DNA of 64,000 bases from Strongyloides papillosus (lineage: Eukaryota > Nematoda > Chromadorea > Rhabditida > Strongyloididae): the NCBI GenBank assembly GCA_005656395.1, contig SRSI01000066.1, positions 310,001 to 374,000 on the forward strand, in the 5' to 3' direction. A program made the translations under genes and the position numbers. This document shows positions 11,334 to 22,030 of the stretch, piece by piece (position 1 is the stretch's first letter; each line of letters begins with the position of its first letter). The notes under the pieces were generated by a model that saw only the letters and a list, made by a program, of their open reading frames with translations, ran no database searches and had not been told where the DNA came from.

Positions 11334-11973
11334 TTATTTATGAAAAATACTTGCTTTCTTAGTTCCTTCGATATTAAAAGTTACTAAATTAAAATCTGGT
11401 ATGTATCCTTTAACTTCCCATTTTTTAAAATTTAATTCACTTGTTATTTCTTTGAATTTTCCTAAAGGAACATCAATCAGTTTTTCCTTAGATAAAGTAA
11501 TATCATGTAGTGTTTCACCATGCTCAACGCATTTTCTGATGTTTTGTGCGTTTCTAATGCTTGAAAACATATTTGAATATACAATATTTTGAAAACTAAA
11601 ATTTGTATTATGAGAAATATCTTCAATGAAAATATTTCAATTTTTTTGATTATTATAAAGACAACGAATTGAAAGTTCGCAGATACCGAAACAAATTACA
11701 GATAGTGAAGTCCAATCGTTAGAAATAAGAACTGGATCAATGATTGATGCAACAAATTTAAAGAAATGTCCGTTATTAAAATTGTTCTCTTTAATAAGTC
11801 TTGTTATTGATTTCAATGAAGCAACTTGAAGGAGCAAGTAAGAGTCTTGTTTGTTCCACTGATATCTATTTATCATAGTATTTCAGCAATTAAATGAATA
11901 TTTGTTTTTTGAAAGGATGTAATCCATTCAGTATTTGAAAATGCAATTATCAGCTTTATAATAGAGATAAGAT
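11334..11973 (-). pseudogene. Disrupted gene remnant, possibly helical-repeat protein
   Basis: Read on the minus strand, a coding-like stretch starts after a good splice acceptor (GTTTTAG, ending at 11974). It runs about 32 codons (LISIIKLIIAFSNTEW..), then meets TGA at 11875-11873, where the frame must shift by one base to continue as MINRYQWNKQDSYLLLQVASL. That frame then contains one internal TGA (11639-11637) and stays open in the same frame to 11334, ending EGTKKASIFHK. Helix-rich segments such as SLKSITRLIKENN recall ARM/HEAT-like repeats, but no family is identified. A frameshift plus an in-frame stop suggests decay. An unrecognised intron or a sequence error cannot be excluded. Confidence 0.4.
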
Positions 11974-12942
11974 CTAAAACAAAAAAAAATTAATATCTAT
12001 TTAAAAGTAACATTATTATTATTGTAAATGAAGGAGTATAAAAACAATTTTGTTATTAATAGGAAAATTATTGAATAAACATGTTTATTTTTGTTTGGAA
12101 GTGTAACAGACTCAAATATGAAATACTTAACATAAATTTGGTTCAAGCATCACTTTATAAAGTAACTTATTTTCACCTACATTACATCAACTTCCTTTTT
12201 GAAATCAAAAAATCAAAAATCTCTTCCTAATCTACACGTAGCTTTCTTTTTTGTAATATAAAATGAACATATTACATATATAAATATTTGTAAATAATAT
12301 GATCATTACAAAAGATTTATAATTTGGTAATATATTATATAAATGTTATCTTACCATCCTACTTTTAATTAGATAAAATTGATTAAACTATACTCTATTA
12401 TTTAAAAATAAATAAATTTCTTAGCTATATTACTTATAAGACCATAAATTCAATCTATAATCTTAATTTTATCATTACTAATTAATAGACATTAACTTTT
12501 AATACATATTACCAATAATATACATTACATTAAATATCGTTATATTCCACATTTTAATATTCTATAAACTATTACAATCTAATAATATAGAATGAGAAAA
12601 AATTTCAAAAACCAATATTTAAAGTATATTTTTTTGCGTGATTTGATCAAAGAACCAACACCTATAATAATATAAATTTATTAAATAAAAAATTAAACTA
12701 ACCTTAAGAAATAAAATTTTTAAGAAAAGTAAAAAGGACGTATAGTGTAATATTTTATATAACAATTATTATATTTATAATTGACATTGAATGGTAAAAA
12801 TGACATTATAAAGTAAAAAATATTTATGTGAAAATATTTTAAAATTAGATGAAACAATACAATTAAAGATTATACACTTTAAATAAAATTACATCTTTAT
12901 ATATTTATTGATTATTTCTAATAATTTGATAAGTCATATACA
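11974..12942. other. Intergenic spacer
   Basis: Roughly 1 kb of very AT-rich DNA between the broken minus-strand gene and the acetyltransferase. No gene, repeat or RNA recognised. Confidence 0.5.
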
Positions 12943-13597
12943 ATGAATACAACTGAAGACATGAAATATTCTTATCAAATAAAACCATTTACATCAGAAA
13001 ATTCTTTAGAAATAAGAACAATGATAAAAGTAAGTTTGATAGATAAATTATAAAAATACATATTTATAAGTGAAAATTGATAGTTACGATTTATCTTATC
13101 AACTAGAAAATCATAATGTTTATAAATAATCTTATCTATATTAACATAAATAACAAAATAATATTTTATAGGATCTAGCAGACTATGAAAAACTTGGTTC
13201 ACAAATGATATTAACAGATGCAGATGTTAAAAGTCACATTAATACTGGAGTTCTTAAAGGTTTTGTTGTTGTATCTACAAAAAATAATAATGAAAAAATT
13301 ATGGGAATGTTACTTTATTACATCGCTTATTCTTCTTGGAAAGGTCCATATTATTTCATTGAAGATATCTATGTTGAACCTGAATATCGTAAACAAAATA
13401 TTGGACAGAAATTATTTAATGAAGTTATTCAATTAGCCAAAAAAAATAATATTAAAAAAATTGCATGGCATGTTTTAAAATGGAATACTCCAGCAATAAA
13501 TTTCTACAAAAAAATGGGAGCTGAAAATCTTACTGAAATTGAGGATAGACAAGTTTTTAACATGGACGAAAAAGCCATACAAAATTTTAAAATTTAA
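12943..13597 (+). CDS. GNAT acetyltransferase, SSAT/thialysine N-acetyltransferase type
   Basis: 170 residues from exons 12943..13029 and 13172..13597, with a 142-bp intron in phase 0 (GTAAGT..TATAG), one of the longest introns here. The GNAT fold is clear. The acetyl-CoA loop lies in YFIEDIYVEPEYRKQNIGQKLF (R-K-Q-N-I-G). KIAWHVLKWNTPAINFYKKMGA is the conserved W-N..A..FY..GA segment shared with spermidine/spermine acetyltransferases and the C. elegans thialysine acetyltransferase. Length matches that family (about 160-170). It probably acetylates a small amine or lysine analogue in the cytosol. The exact substrate cannot be told from sequence. Confidence 0.88.
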
Positions 13598-14012
13598 TTT
13601 TTCTATATCATTCTATAATTTAGTGATCTTTAGTATATAAAAACGACATAACATATGTATGATTTATTAAATGTTATATTTCATCATATGCATTTAATTC
13701 TAAACATTATTATTCAATTTTAAATTTGTTAATTGTAGATCATCAAATGACATTTTTAAAATACCAACCCAAAAATTACAAATATAGGTATACCTAAAAT
13801 GAAAAAAATACGTTTAAACAAGTTTTATATGATAAATTAATATATAAATTCAAACGAAATTCAATTTTCTTCAATCAAATTAAAAAATGTTTGTCACTTT
13901 GATTTCACATGAAAGACACGATGAAAATATCATTTATTATATTGTCTATGTAGATGAAAGTGAGTGTATTTTAAAACAACATTATTTATTATTATAATTA
14001 ATCAAATTCTAT
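13598..14012. other. Convergent intergenic spacer
   Basis: 415 bp between the stop of the acetyltransferase (+) and the stop of the POU gene (-). Nothing recognised besides AT-rich 3' flanks. Confidence 0.5.
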
Positions 14013-14707
14013 TCACTGGGTATACCTAGTCTTTTGCCTCCTATTACAAAACCATATACGAATAACTTCTTTATTGAGATTTAAATGATTTGCAATGTTA
14101 TCCATTGCATTGTGATCTGGATGTTTATCTTTTTCAAACATTTTATTTAAAAAATCGCGTTGTGTAGCATCAAGGTTTGTACGCTTACGTCGTTTCTTAA
14201 AACTGCCAACAATTTGTTTATCTGAAGAACATTTCCTTTTACTATCTATTTGATCACCATTAATGAAATCATGTTGGCAATCCATTAATGATTCATTTAT
14301 AGTATCTTGTCTCTGCCCAAACTAAAAATTAACATATACTATTAAAATAATAATATTTATCAAAAAACCTTTAGATGTAGTTTTTCTTTATTAATTTCTT
14401 CTGCCGTTTTACCAGCTTTTAACATCTCATCCGTTGCAACAATCCACTCTGCCAGTAAAGGTTGTAATTTGCTCATATTTCTGAATGATAAATTTAAAGT
14501 TTCAAATCTTGAGATAGTAGTTTGGGAGAAATCTGCTCCATATCTATGACCAAGTTGTTGGCCAACATCACCTTGTGTAAAACCAAAACGCAGTCTACTA
14601 TTTTTAAAATATAGACCAAATTCTTTAATTTCTTCTTTTTTTGCATCATTCATGATATTTTTTGATTTATTTTCAATTGATGGTGAATCAAATCTACTTT
14701 CATTCAT
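14013..14707 (-). CDS. POU-homeodomain transcription factor, minimal (class 2/CEH-18-like)
   Basis: 215 residues from exons 14707..14369 and 14321..14013 (47-bp intron, phase 0, donor AAG|GTTTTT). POU-specific domain at about residues 25-95: [38 protein letters not shown]. Homeodomain at about residues 155-213: [28 protein letters not shown], with the WFCNRRQ recognition helix typical of POU factors. The pattern [15 protein letters not shown] is closest to POU class 2/CEH-18 rather than UNC-86 or class 3. The two domains are joined by a linker of about 60 residues. There is almost nothing before the POU domain, so the usual N-terminal activation region is missing or encoded by an unseen 5' exon. 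The start is the first ATG of the most plausible frame; an upstream in-frame extension would be hydrophobic and unlikely. Confidence 0.85.
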
Positions 14708-15026
14708 AAATAAATAAATTATATTTTTGATAACACTAAATAACACAATAAAAATCAAATACATTTATAAATTATATTAAACTATAATTTTTAATATTCT
14801 CTAATTTAAAATTCATAAAAATTTAATTAGATTTTACTTATATTTATATGCAAAAAATCATCTATATATGTTTTCCATTGTCTTGTATACATTCAATTCA
14901 TTACCTATTAGTTGATACATTTATCATACCATTGATACAGTTTGATGAAATATACAATTCAATGATGTTGGTAAAATACAATTAATTAGAAGTGTAACTA
15001 CATTCTTCAAAAACGTTATTTTTATT

Positions 15027-15203
15027 TTATTCTTGAAGTGGTGGAGTTGTTGGAGCAAGATAATCAGTAACTACCATATGACACATTAAAAATACGGAAT
15101 TCAACATTATTTATGTTCTCATGATTCTAAAAATGATTACTGGCAAAATTACAAAAAATAGTATAACAACGACTATTACTAGGTCATAATTTTTTCTCTC
15201 CAT
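15027..15203 (-). CDS. Candidate single-pass membrane micropeptide (30 residues, possible readthrough tail)
   Basis: The first ORF (15203..15111) encodes MERKNYDLVIVVVILFFVIL followed by PVIIFRIMRT and TAA. This is a short charged N terminus, one transmembrane helix and a basic end, the layout of regulin-type or other single-pass micropeptides. The ATG lies three bases after a good splice acceptor (TTTTTACTACAG), and the codon before it is TAG, fixing the start. After the TAA the same frame stays open to 15027 and encodes a coding-looking tail (VVTDYLAPTTPPLQE). So either the stop is recent, it is read through, or only the short ORF is real. No homologue is recognised. Confidence 0.35.
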
Positions 15204-15834
15204 CTACTGTAGTAAAAAGAATTAGGAAAAACAATTTTATCATTGCCATAATTCTTTTTAAATTTAGTCAAAATTTATGAATAAATGGTGAAAAGCGTGT
15301 TTTTCATAATTTAAAAAATAAAATTAGTTTTTAAAATTTTTGGCGAGCATAGTTTTGTACAGAGTATAGCTTTTCTAAAGTTATGGAAATAAAGTTTTCA
15401 TAACTTATTTTAGATAGATCAATCTGAAAATAGTGCAGAAACATAATAATGTAGAAATGCTAAAACACGGAACAAGTTATAAACAAATGGATAACGACCA
15501 ATTAAAAAATTAAAAAGTTAAATAGTTTTAGTTGAATGCAAAATGAAATAAAATAAATTTACTATATAAATATCAGTCTGACAAAAAAATGAAATTATTA
15601 CAAAGTTCATTCCTAAAAAAATAAGATGAATTATATTTTATTAAATGTTGATCTTTCCAGCTTTTTTTCATTTGCAAATAAAATAATTTTATCTATAAAT
15701 TTGTTGGAATAACAAAATGATTTAATAAATACTTAGAAACACTTTTTAAACTAAAAAAATCTAAGCTGAATGAGTTGAAAGGCTAAATAAATTCAGGGAA
15801 AGGTACGGCCTTTACCCGGTATAAATAAGAAGTA
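15204..15834. other. Intergenic spacer between kinase and micropeptide ORF
   Basis: About 630 bp, mostly AT-rich. The only structured piece is the hairpin at 15796-15817, just downstream of the kinase stop codon. Confidence 0.5.
15796..15817 (-). promoter_or_regulatory. Stem-loop in the kinase 3' UTR
   Basis: GGG-AAA-GG, then a five-base loop (TACGG), then CC-TTT-A-CCC: eight base pairs with one bulged A, five of them G-C in a region of about 20 percent GC. It lies about 18-39 nt after the minus-strand stop codon of the SH2 kinase, so it would be transcribed in its 3' UTR. Function unknown. Confidence 0.45.
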
Positions 15835-17104
15835 TTATGCTTGATTATTATTCGTTTCATTATTTATAATGGATATTTGAGAAAAAATTTCATTCCCAAC
15901 TTCTTTCATTGTAGGGCGAAGTGTATGATTTGCGTTCCATATTCTTTCTGTGATATATGTTCGAAATAATGGCGGTAGTTCCTTTGGCAATTCTAAGCGA
16001 TAATTTTCTTTAAAAACTTTTACAAGGATATCATCTTTACCCATATTTCCATATGGTTCAGCTCCATCATTAAAGAGTTCCCAAAGTAATATTCCAAATG
16101 ACCAAACATCTGTTGCAGGGTAAAAAACTCTATTCCTTATAGCTTCATAAGCAAGCCATTTTATAGGTAATTTGCAATCCTCGTCTATAGTTGAATTAGA
16201 CTCTTCAGAACTTAAACCAAAATCAGATATTTTACATTGCTCATATTCATCAACTAAGCAATTTCTTAAAGCTACATCGCGATGAATAATTTTTATATCA
16301 TGCAAATAGGCTAGTCCTAATGAAGCACCATAACTTAATTGCAGTTTTGATTTAAGACTAAGTTTAGTTTTTTTGACATATGAATCCAAAGCACCATTAG
16401 CACACAGTTCCATTAAAAGGATTAAAGGTTCTTCATCAGCTGCCACTCCGTACATTTTAATAACATTCGGATGGTCTAACTTTCTCATTATCCGAGCTTC
16501 CTTCATAATTTCTTGTATTTGAGCTTTTGTTAACTTCTCTAATTTAGCTACTTTTGCCGCTACAGGTATATCTCTTTTAGAATTTTCATCATGAAATTGT
16601 CCCAGCCATACTTGAGCAAAAGCTCCCTCACCTAATATTTTAAAAAGCGATAATCATATTTTAATGCAAAAAATACTTACCAAGTTTTTTAATTAAAATT
16701 ATACCCTTATTTTGAATTTGCCATCCTTTTCTTTTTATTGGAGTTTTTAAAAATACATTTTGATCGTCTGTAATATCAGTTTGTGAAGTAAGATAATGAT
16801 CAACTAATTCTACAATAGATGGAAAATATGAATCAGCAATTGCATATTTATCATTGTTTGACTTTGATATAATAAAATGTTTCAATTCCTTAGTTATTTT
16901 TCCATCACAGTTGTTTCCTTTAATTACTGATAAAATATATGACTGTTTTTCATTTGGAACAGGAATAGAAAGACGAACAAGAAAATCTCCTATGTGTCGA
17001 AGCATTTTACTAATGTCTTCACGTGGAAGAAATCCATGGTAATATGAAGCTTTTAGGATATCTTTTGATTTTTGCGAGTCATCATTTGGAGCTGTACTTT
17101 CCAT
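15835..17104 (-). CDS. Short SH2-domain tyrosine kinase, Fer/Fes-like
   Basis: 406 residues from exons 17104..16681 and 16631..15835 (49-bp intron, donor GTAAGT). SH2 at about residues 20-118: YYHGFLPREDISKMLRHIGDFLVRLS with the FLVR arginine. Kinase domain from about residue 135: glycine loop GEGAFAQVWLG, lysine in PVAAKVAK, catalytic HRDVALRN, DFG, and PIKWLAYEA in place of PIKWxAPEA. It lacks the F-BAR region of vertebrate Fer/Fes, like the many short SH2-kinases in nematodes. Catalytic residues K, HRD-Asp and DFG-Asp are all present. The activation segment has no tyrosine between DFG and PIKW, only an acidic STIDEDC run, and APE has become AYE. The gene diverges from HELQ across 354 bp. 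Confidence 0.9.
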
Positions 17105-17458
17105 AATTGTTTTAATTGTTACACGTACTTGTTAAATAATTTTTTTATATAAAATTTGTTTTTATCAATAAAGATATAAAACGCTAATTTTTTATCTATT
17201 TTTCATTACATTTGATAACGAGAGATTTCAACCACCTCTCTTACTAAACACAGATTTTTAATACATGGTTGGGGAAGTGTTTTACCGCCCAGAATTAGTC
17301 TGTTGCATTTATCTATAAAAGAGTAAGAGTGAACTTTATGAATATTTTGAAAAGTTCTAGAATGAAAGATTATTTCATATAAGTATTGATGGAAAAAAAT
17401 AATTTTTTTTATTTTTAGAGATTTTAACATAAATTATTTACTAAACTATTTTCTTCTA
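17105..17458. promoter_or_regulatory. Shared divergent promoter region (kinase / HELQ)
   Basis: 354 bp between two divergent start codons. Within it, about 17215-17345 is notably less AT-rich and contains a small inverted repeat (GAGAG..CTCTC, 17220-17240). Whether this block is promoter sequence or a small RNA gene cannot be decided. Confidence 0.45.
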
Positions 17459-20171
17459 ATGTTAAGTTCTAATATACTTTGTGAAAGAAAACGAATATCA
17501 ATTGGCCAAGTAAAATGTGGCAACGAAGTTGATAATAATAAACCTTCAATCAGTTTAACTTCACCCTCTAGAAAAAAAATTAAAAAAGATCAAAATGGTA
17601 TTGACGATTTGCAATTTGATACATTAGAAGAATCAAAGATAGAGACTCCGAAATGGCAAGCATTAAGTACCTTAACTTTTAACAAAAAGACGGATTTTGG
17701 TGAAGAAAATTCTTTTGTACAGTCAACATCAAAATCTTCTCTGCTGTTGGATAAAGTAAAATCAGAGGTAAGTTATAAAATTTTCTATCTGTGTAATTTT
17801 TTAATTTTAGAAAATGACTGATGAAAGAAATTTAAATATTGAAAATGAAAACATATTTAATTTTAGTGATGATTTTGATAATGATCCCGGTAATGGCATT
17901 CATAGTTTAACCACGGATGATGTATTTAAAAAAATTGGTCTTTCACAAAAAACTCAGGATGCTTATAAAAAGAAGAGAAATATATCTAATTTGTATGATT
18001 GGCAAAAAGAATGTATCACTGAACCAAAATTACTAAAAGGCGAGAATTATATTCTTTCTCTGCAAACTGGTGCCGGAAAAACATTAATAGCTGAGTTATT
18101 GATGCTTAGAGAGACTCTTGTAAATAATAAAAGTTGTATCATTATCTTGCCATATGTAGCTATCGTTCAAGAGAAAATATTATCACTATCTGTATTTGAA
18201 GAACTAGAAATATTTGTAGAAGAGTATGCAGGCTCTAAAGGAAGAATTCCTCCTATAAAAAGAAGAAAAGGACAAAGCATATATGTAGCTACCATTGAGA
18301 AAGGGAATATTTTAATTAACAGCTTAATAAAAGCAAATAGATTGAAAGAAATTGGTTTAGTTGTAATAGATGAACTTCATATGATTGGAGAGAAAGGACG
18401 TGGTGCAGTTATCGAACAATTAATATTTAAATATCTTATGTTTGGATTTGGTCAAATTGTTGGCATGTCTGCTACATTAGGAGCTGTTGATGAAATGTGT
18501 AAATTTATGAAAGCGAACCACTTTTCTTCTGACTTCCGACCTGTAAAACTTATTGAAAGAGTGAAGATAGGAGATACTTTATACGACGTTAATGGTGAGG
18601 GAGATCTAATACTACATAGAAAAATGGAAATTAATGAGAAAATGAAAAATAATGATTCAGATGATGTTGTTTCATTGATCAAGGATATCGTCCCCCAAAA
18701 ATCAGTGATAATTTTTTGTCCGACTAAGAATAATTGTGAAAATGTATGTAAAATGGTTGCAAAACTTGCACCTAAATCGTTTAAAAAGCCAAATAAAGAA
18801 CGCCAAGAAATCATTGACAATATAAAGAATGAAAATGATGGAGATATAGAAGAAACTATGGAAATTGGCATTCGTGCAGGAATTGCTTACCATCATTCCG
18901 GTTTGACTAGTGAAGAGAGGCATTGGATTGAAACTGCTTTTCAAAATGGTACTTTGTATGCATTATGTGCTACATCAACACTTGCTGCAGGAGTAAATTT
19001 GCCTGCACGACGTGTTATTATCAAACAACCGTTAGTTGGAATGGACTTTTTAGGAAAATCTCAATACCTACAAATGATTGGTCGTGCTGGTAGAGCAGGA
19101 TATGATGATAAAGGTGAAAGTATAACAATAGTAGGGTCAGCTTATGAAAAGAAATTTAGAGATATGCTTAAGTCACCACTGAATTCTTGTCAAAGTCAAA
19201 TGCTAGACGAAATATGCTTAGAAGGATTTATTTTGGATCTAGTTTATTTAAAGTTAGTAGAAAAGGTTGACCAGCTTCCGTATTTTCTTTCTAAAACGTT
19301 AGCTGGAATGCAAAGGAATGTTGAATGCTTATCACTACTGGAAAAGGCTTTAGAAAGTTTGAAAGCACAAGATATGGTAAAAACTGAGAATGGGGTATTT
19401 TTACACACGCTTTTTGGAGAAGCTACTTTTGTTGCCAATTTTTCACCAGACTGTGCAAATATATTGAATAGTAACCTGTTAAAAGACCTGAATAGCGGTG
19501 TTGTGTTTTCGTCACATTTCCACCTATTACTCACACTAATTCCTTATGATATTGGATCGCCTATTAACTGGGATCTTTTTCATGATGAATTCAGGAAATT
19601 AAGTGCTTCGGAGAAACATATGTTATCGAAAATGAATATTCAAGAAGCAGATATCTTGCGCCAAATAACTGCAAGGAAAAAAGCTGAAAAGGGGACACCA
19701 CCCATGCGATTGTACATTGCGTTTATAATGATGGACATCTGGAATAAAATGCCGGTATCTAATGTAGCGAAAAAGTACGATCTCCAAAAAGGCTGGATCC
19801 AAAATACGCTTCAGTCTGTATGTTCCCAGGCACAGCGTATTCAACGCTTTTCAGAACTTCTTGAAAATTTATGGCCTCTAAAATTATTATTACCTCATGT
19901 AATAGCAAAATTAAATGAATGTAAAAATGCTGAACTAGTCCCATTAATGAATTTGGATTGTGTCAAGTTTGGTAGAGCCAAAGTACTATATGATAAAGGC
20001 TTTAAAACTGTTAAAGCTATTGCTGATGCAAAGCCTAGCGATTTGCTTAGTAATATTGAACAAATTAGTTTAGCACAAGCAAAAAGAATTATAAAAAGTG
20101 CAAAAACTACAATCGACCAAATGCTCAATAATCAAGAAGAAGAAAGGATTTTATATGGTCTATCATTATAA
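17459..20171 (+). CDS. helq-1: HELQ (Mus301/POLQ-like) DNA helicase
   Basis: 889 residues from exons 17459..17767 and 17811..20171 (43-bp intron, GTAAGT..TTTTAG, phase 0). It is a superfamily 2 3'-5' DNA helicase of crosslink and double-strand-break repair in the nucleus. Motifs in order: Walker A QTGAGKT (about residues 188-194), DELH (290-293), MSATLG, FCPTKNNCENVC, AYHHSGLTSEERHWIE, CATSTLAAGVNLPARRVI and QYLQMIGRAGRAGYD (motif VI). After the helicase core come the winged-helix and helix-hairpin-helix regions (FGRAKVLYDKGF). No DNA polymerase domain follows, separating it from POLQ. The basic, Ser-rich first 100 residues are poorly conserved, and the protein is somewhat shorter than vertebrate HELQ (about 1100). 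Confidence 0.93.
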
Positions 20172-20739
20172 ATTAAAGAGTTTTATAAAAGAAATGTGTA
20201 TACTACTATTCGAATAAAAAGAGCCATAAATTCGTTTTAATTGGTATACCTGGCTTGGAGAGTGTCTCATTTTAATTTTTTATTTGTAATATAATTTTGT
20301 GAATAGTTTATTGTATTAAAAATTAATCAACATTTCTATTATGTTTCGAAAATATTGTATCTACAATAAAAAATTATAAGAGATAATAAACTTGAACATT
20401 GTAGATAACCATTGTTATTTTTTGTTTATAAATATTTTTGTGTGTTTTCTCCGCAATTTATGCCTTTTTGCAGTTTAAAAGATTTCTATAAATACAAATA
20501 AAATCACTTAAAGTTGAATCAATTTCTTATATTTCCACAAATTTTCTTTTGATATGTCAACAATCAATTACAAAAAGTTTCGGAAAAAAATGTGAAAATT
20601 CAATTTACCTTTTGAATTATACAAGAAAATTAAAACATAAGAAGAAAATATTTTGTTCAATTTATGTTTATAATGCAATGATAACCAGTAAAAAAATAAA
20701 TGTAAAACAAAAAATTTATTGAAAAAATGGCAATAAAAA
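20172..20739. other. Convergent intergenic spacer
   Basis: 568 bp between the HELQ (+) and RRP1 (-) stop codons. AT-rich, no feature recognised. Confidence 0.5.
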
Positions 20740-21635
20740 TTACTCCTTATATTTCTTTTCCATAATTTTGAATCTTTCGACAAGTTTATAAAGAGTTTTA
20801 CGTTTTTTTGAATTTATCTTATCTGATTTAGCAATATCAAAAAGACTGTTACTAATATTAGTTAGAGGAAACTTGTAATTTGATTTTTCAATTTCTGACT
20901 CGCCATTTTTCTCGACTTCTAGAATAGTTAAAATAGCCTCAAATACTTCTTTAACTACTTTCCCAAACGCAAAGTCTGAAACAGCTTTGTTTTCTAATAC
21001 TTTCAAAAATGGTATGTACCACATAAATTGTTGTTCTGGCGTAGATGGGACAATATTTAAAGCTTTATCAAATTCATCCATAAACAATGATATAATATGA
21101 GAAACTGTAATATCAGAAAGTTTTTCATTTTCTGCATTCAAAATGTTCATATCAATCATATCAATATACTCGTGGCAAATAGATTCAGTCCAATTGTTCT
21201 TAGCTATATAAGTAAATATATGCCTAAATATACGTCTTATTAACATTAAAAATTTGTTGATCCTCCATTTGTCAATTGATAATATATTTTGATCAACAAC
21301 TAATAATAAACAGTAATAATATGAAACACGTTCTTCACTTCGTTTAAATATGTCATGAATTGCAACGATTCTATCGCACAAATCTTCATGTAACAATGCT
21401 TTGTCTTGCATCCACAATGCGTAATACAATCCTTTAGAAATTGTCTTTAATGTTTCCATAGATATAACTTAAAAAACAGTAATACATTTAACAAAATATT
21501 AATTTCGAAAATACCTTTTGTTTTTGTTGCAATTTTAATCCATTCTTCCAACTTTTCTAAAGAGTTCGAACGAATTTCAGAATCACTATTTGCTAATCCT
21601 TCAATAAGTGACTGATCAACCTGAAAGTTATCCAT
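20740..21635 (-). CDS. RRP1: RRP1/Nop52 ribosomal RNA processing protein
   Basis: 282 residues from exons 21635..21515 and 21467..20740 (47-bp intron, GTATTT..AAG). This is the Nop52 domain of nucleolar RRP1, needed for 27S/32S pre-rRNA processing and 60S subunit assembly. It starts with the typical short helical repeat (SLIEGLANSDSEIRSNSLEKLEEWI). The conserved block TLKTISKGLYYALWMQDKALLHEDLCDRI (the LFY..WMSDKP motif of the family) follows, then KWRINKFLMLIRRIFRHIF. The C-terminal basic low-complexity tail of vertebrate RRP1 is shortened to a Lys-rich end. It is the last of four minus-strand genes in tandem. Confidence 0.88.
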
Positions 21636-22030
21636 TTTGATAAAAATTGAAAAATCTTTTAATAGAGATATTTAAATCATATAATCAACATTTTCCCATA
21701 GAAATCGAAGGAATTCTCTTTAAGACATTAAATTTTTAAAACATGTCTAGATCCGATTACATGATTATTTTTTCCATGCATTTATATTATTCACAATTAA
21801 TGAAGTTACAAATATAGAAATTGTTTGTATTATTAAATATTACTGTCTGTGAAACTTGACTGAATCATTAACTATAGTTAATTTTTCTGATTCACAAGGT
21901 ATTATCTTATAGAACTTTTTACTTTAAAGAGACAATACTACAGAGAAATTAAAAAATATATAATAAGATATTTTATTTGATAAATCATTTTTTTTTAAAT
22001 TATTGTCAAATTTGATATACAGCTTTTTCT
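21636..22030. other. Spacer between SWEET and RRP1 genes
   Basis: 395 bp between two co-directional minus-strand genes. It contains a perfect 16-bp palindrome (ATTAACTATAGTTAAT, 21867-21882) flanked by GAATC and GATTC, able to form a hairpin. Confidence 0.5.

Noticed and set aside
17206..17430. 74-codon minus-strand ORF in the kinase/HELQ promoter region
   Set aside because: No recognisable protein features. It coincides with a less AT-rich promoter block that contains fewer chance stops.
17459..20171. Possibility that the helicase is POLQ (helicase-polymerase fusion)
   Set aside because: The reading frame ends after the helix-hairpin-helix region and the next gene is on the other strand. 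No polymerase A motifs are present.
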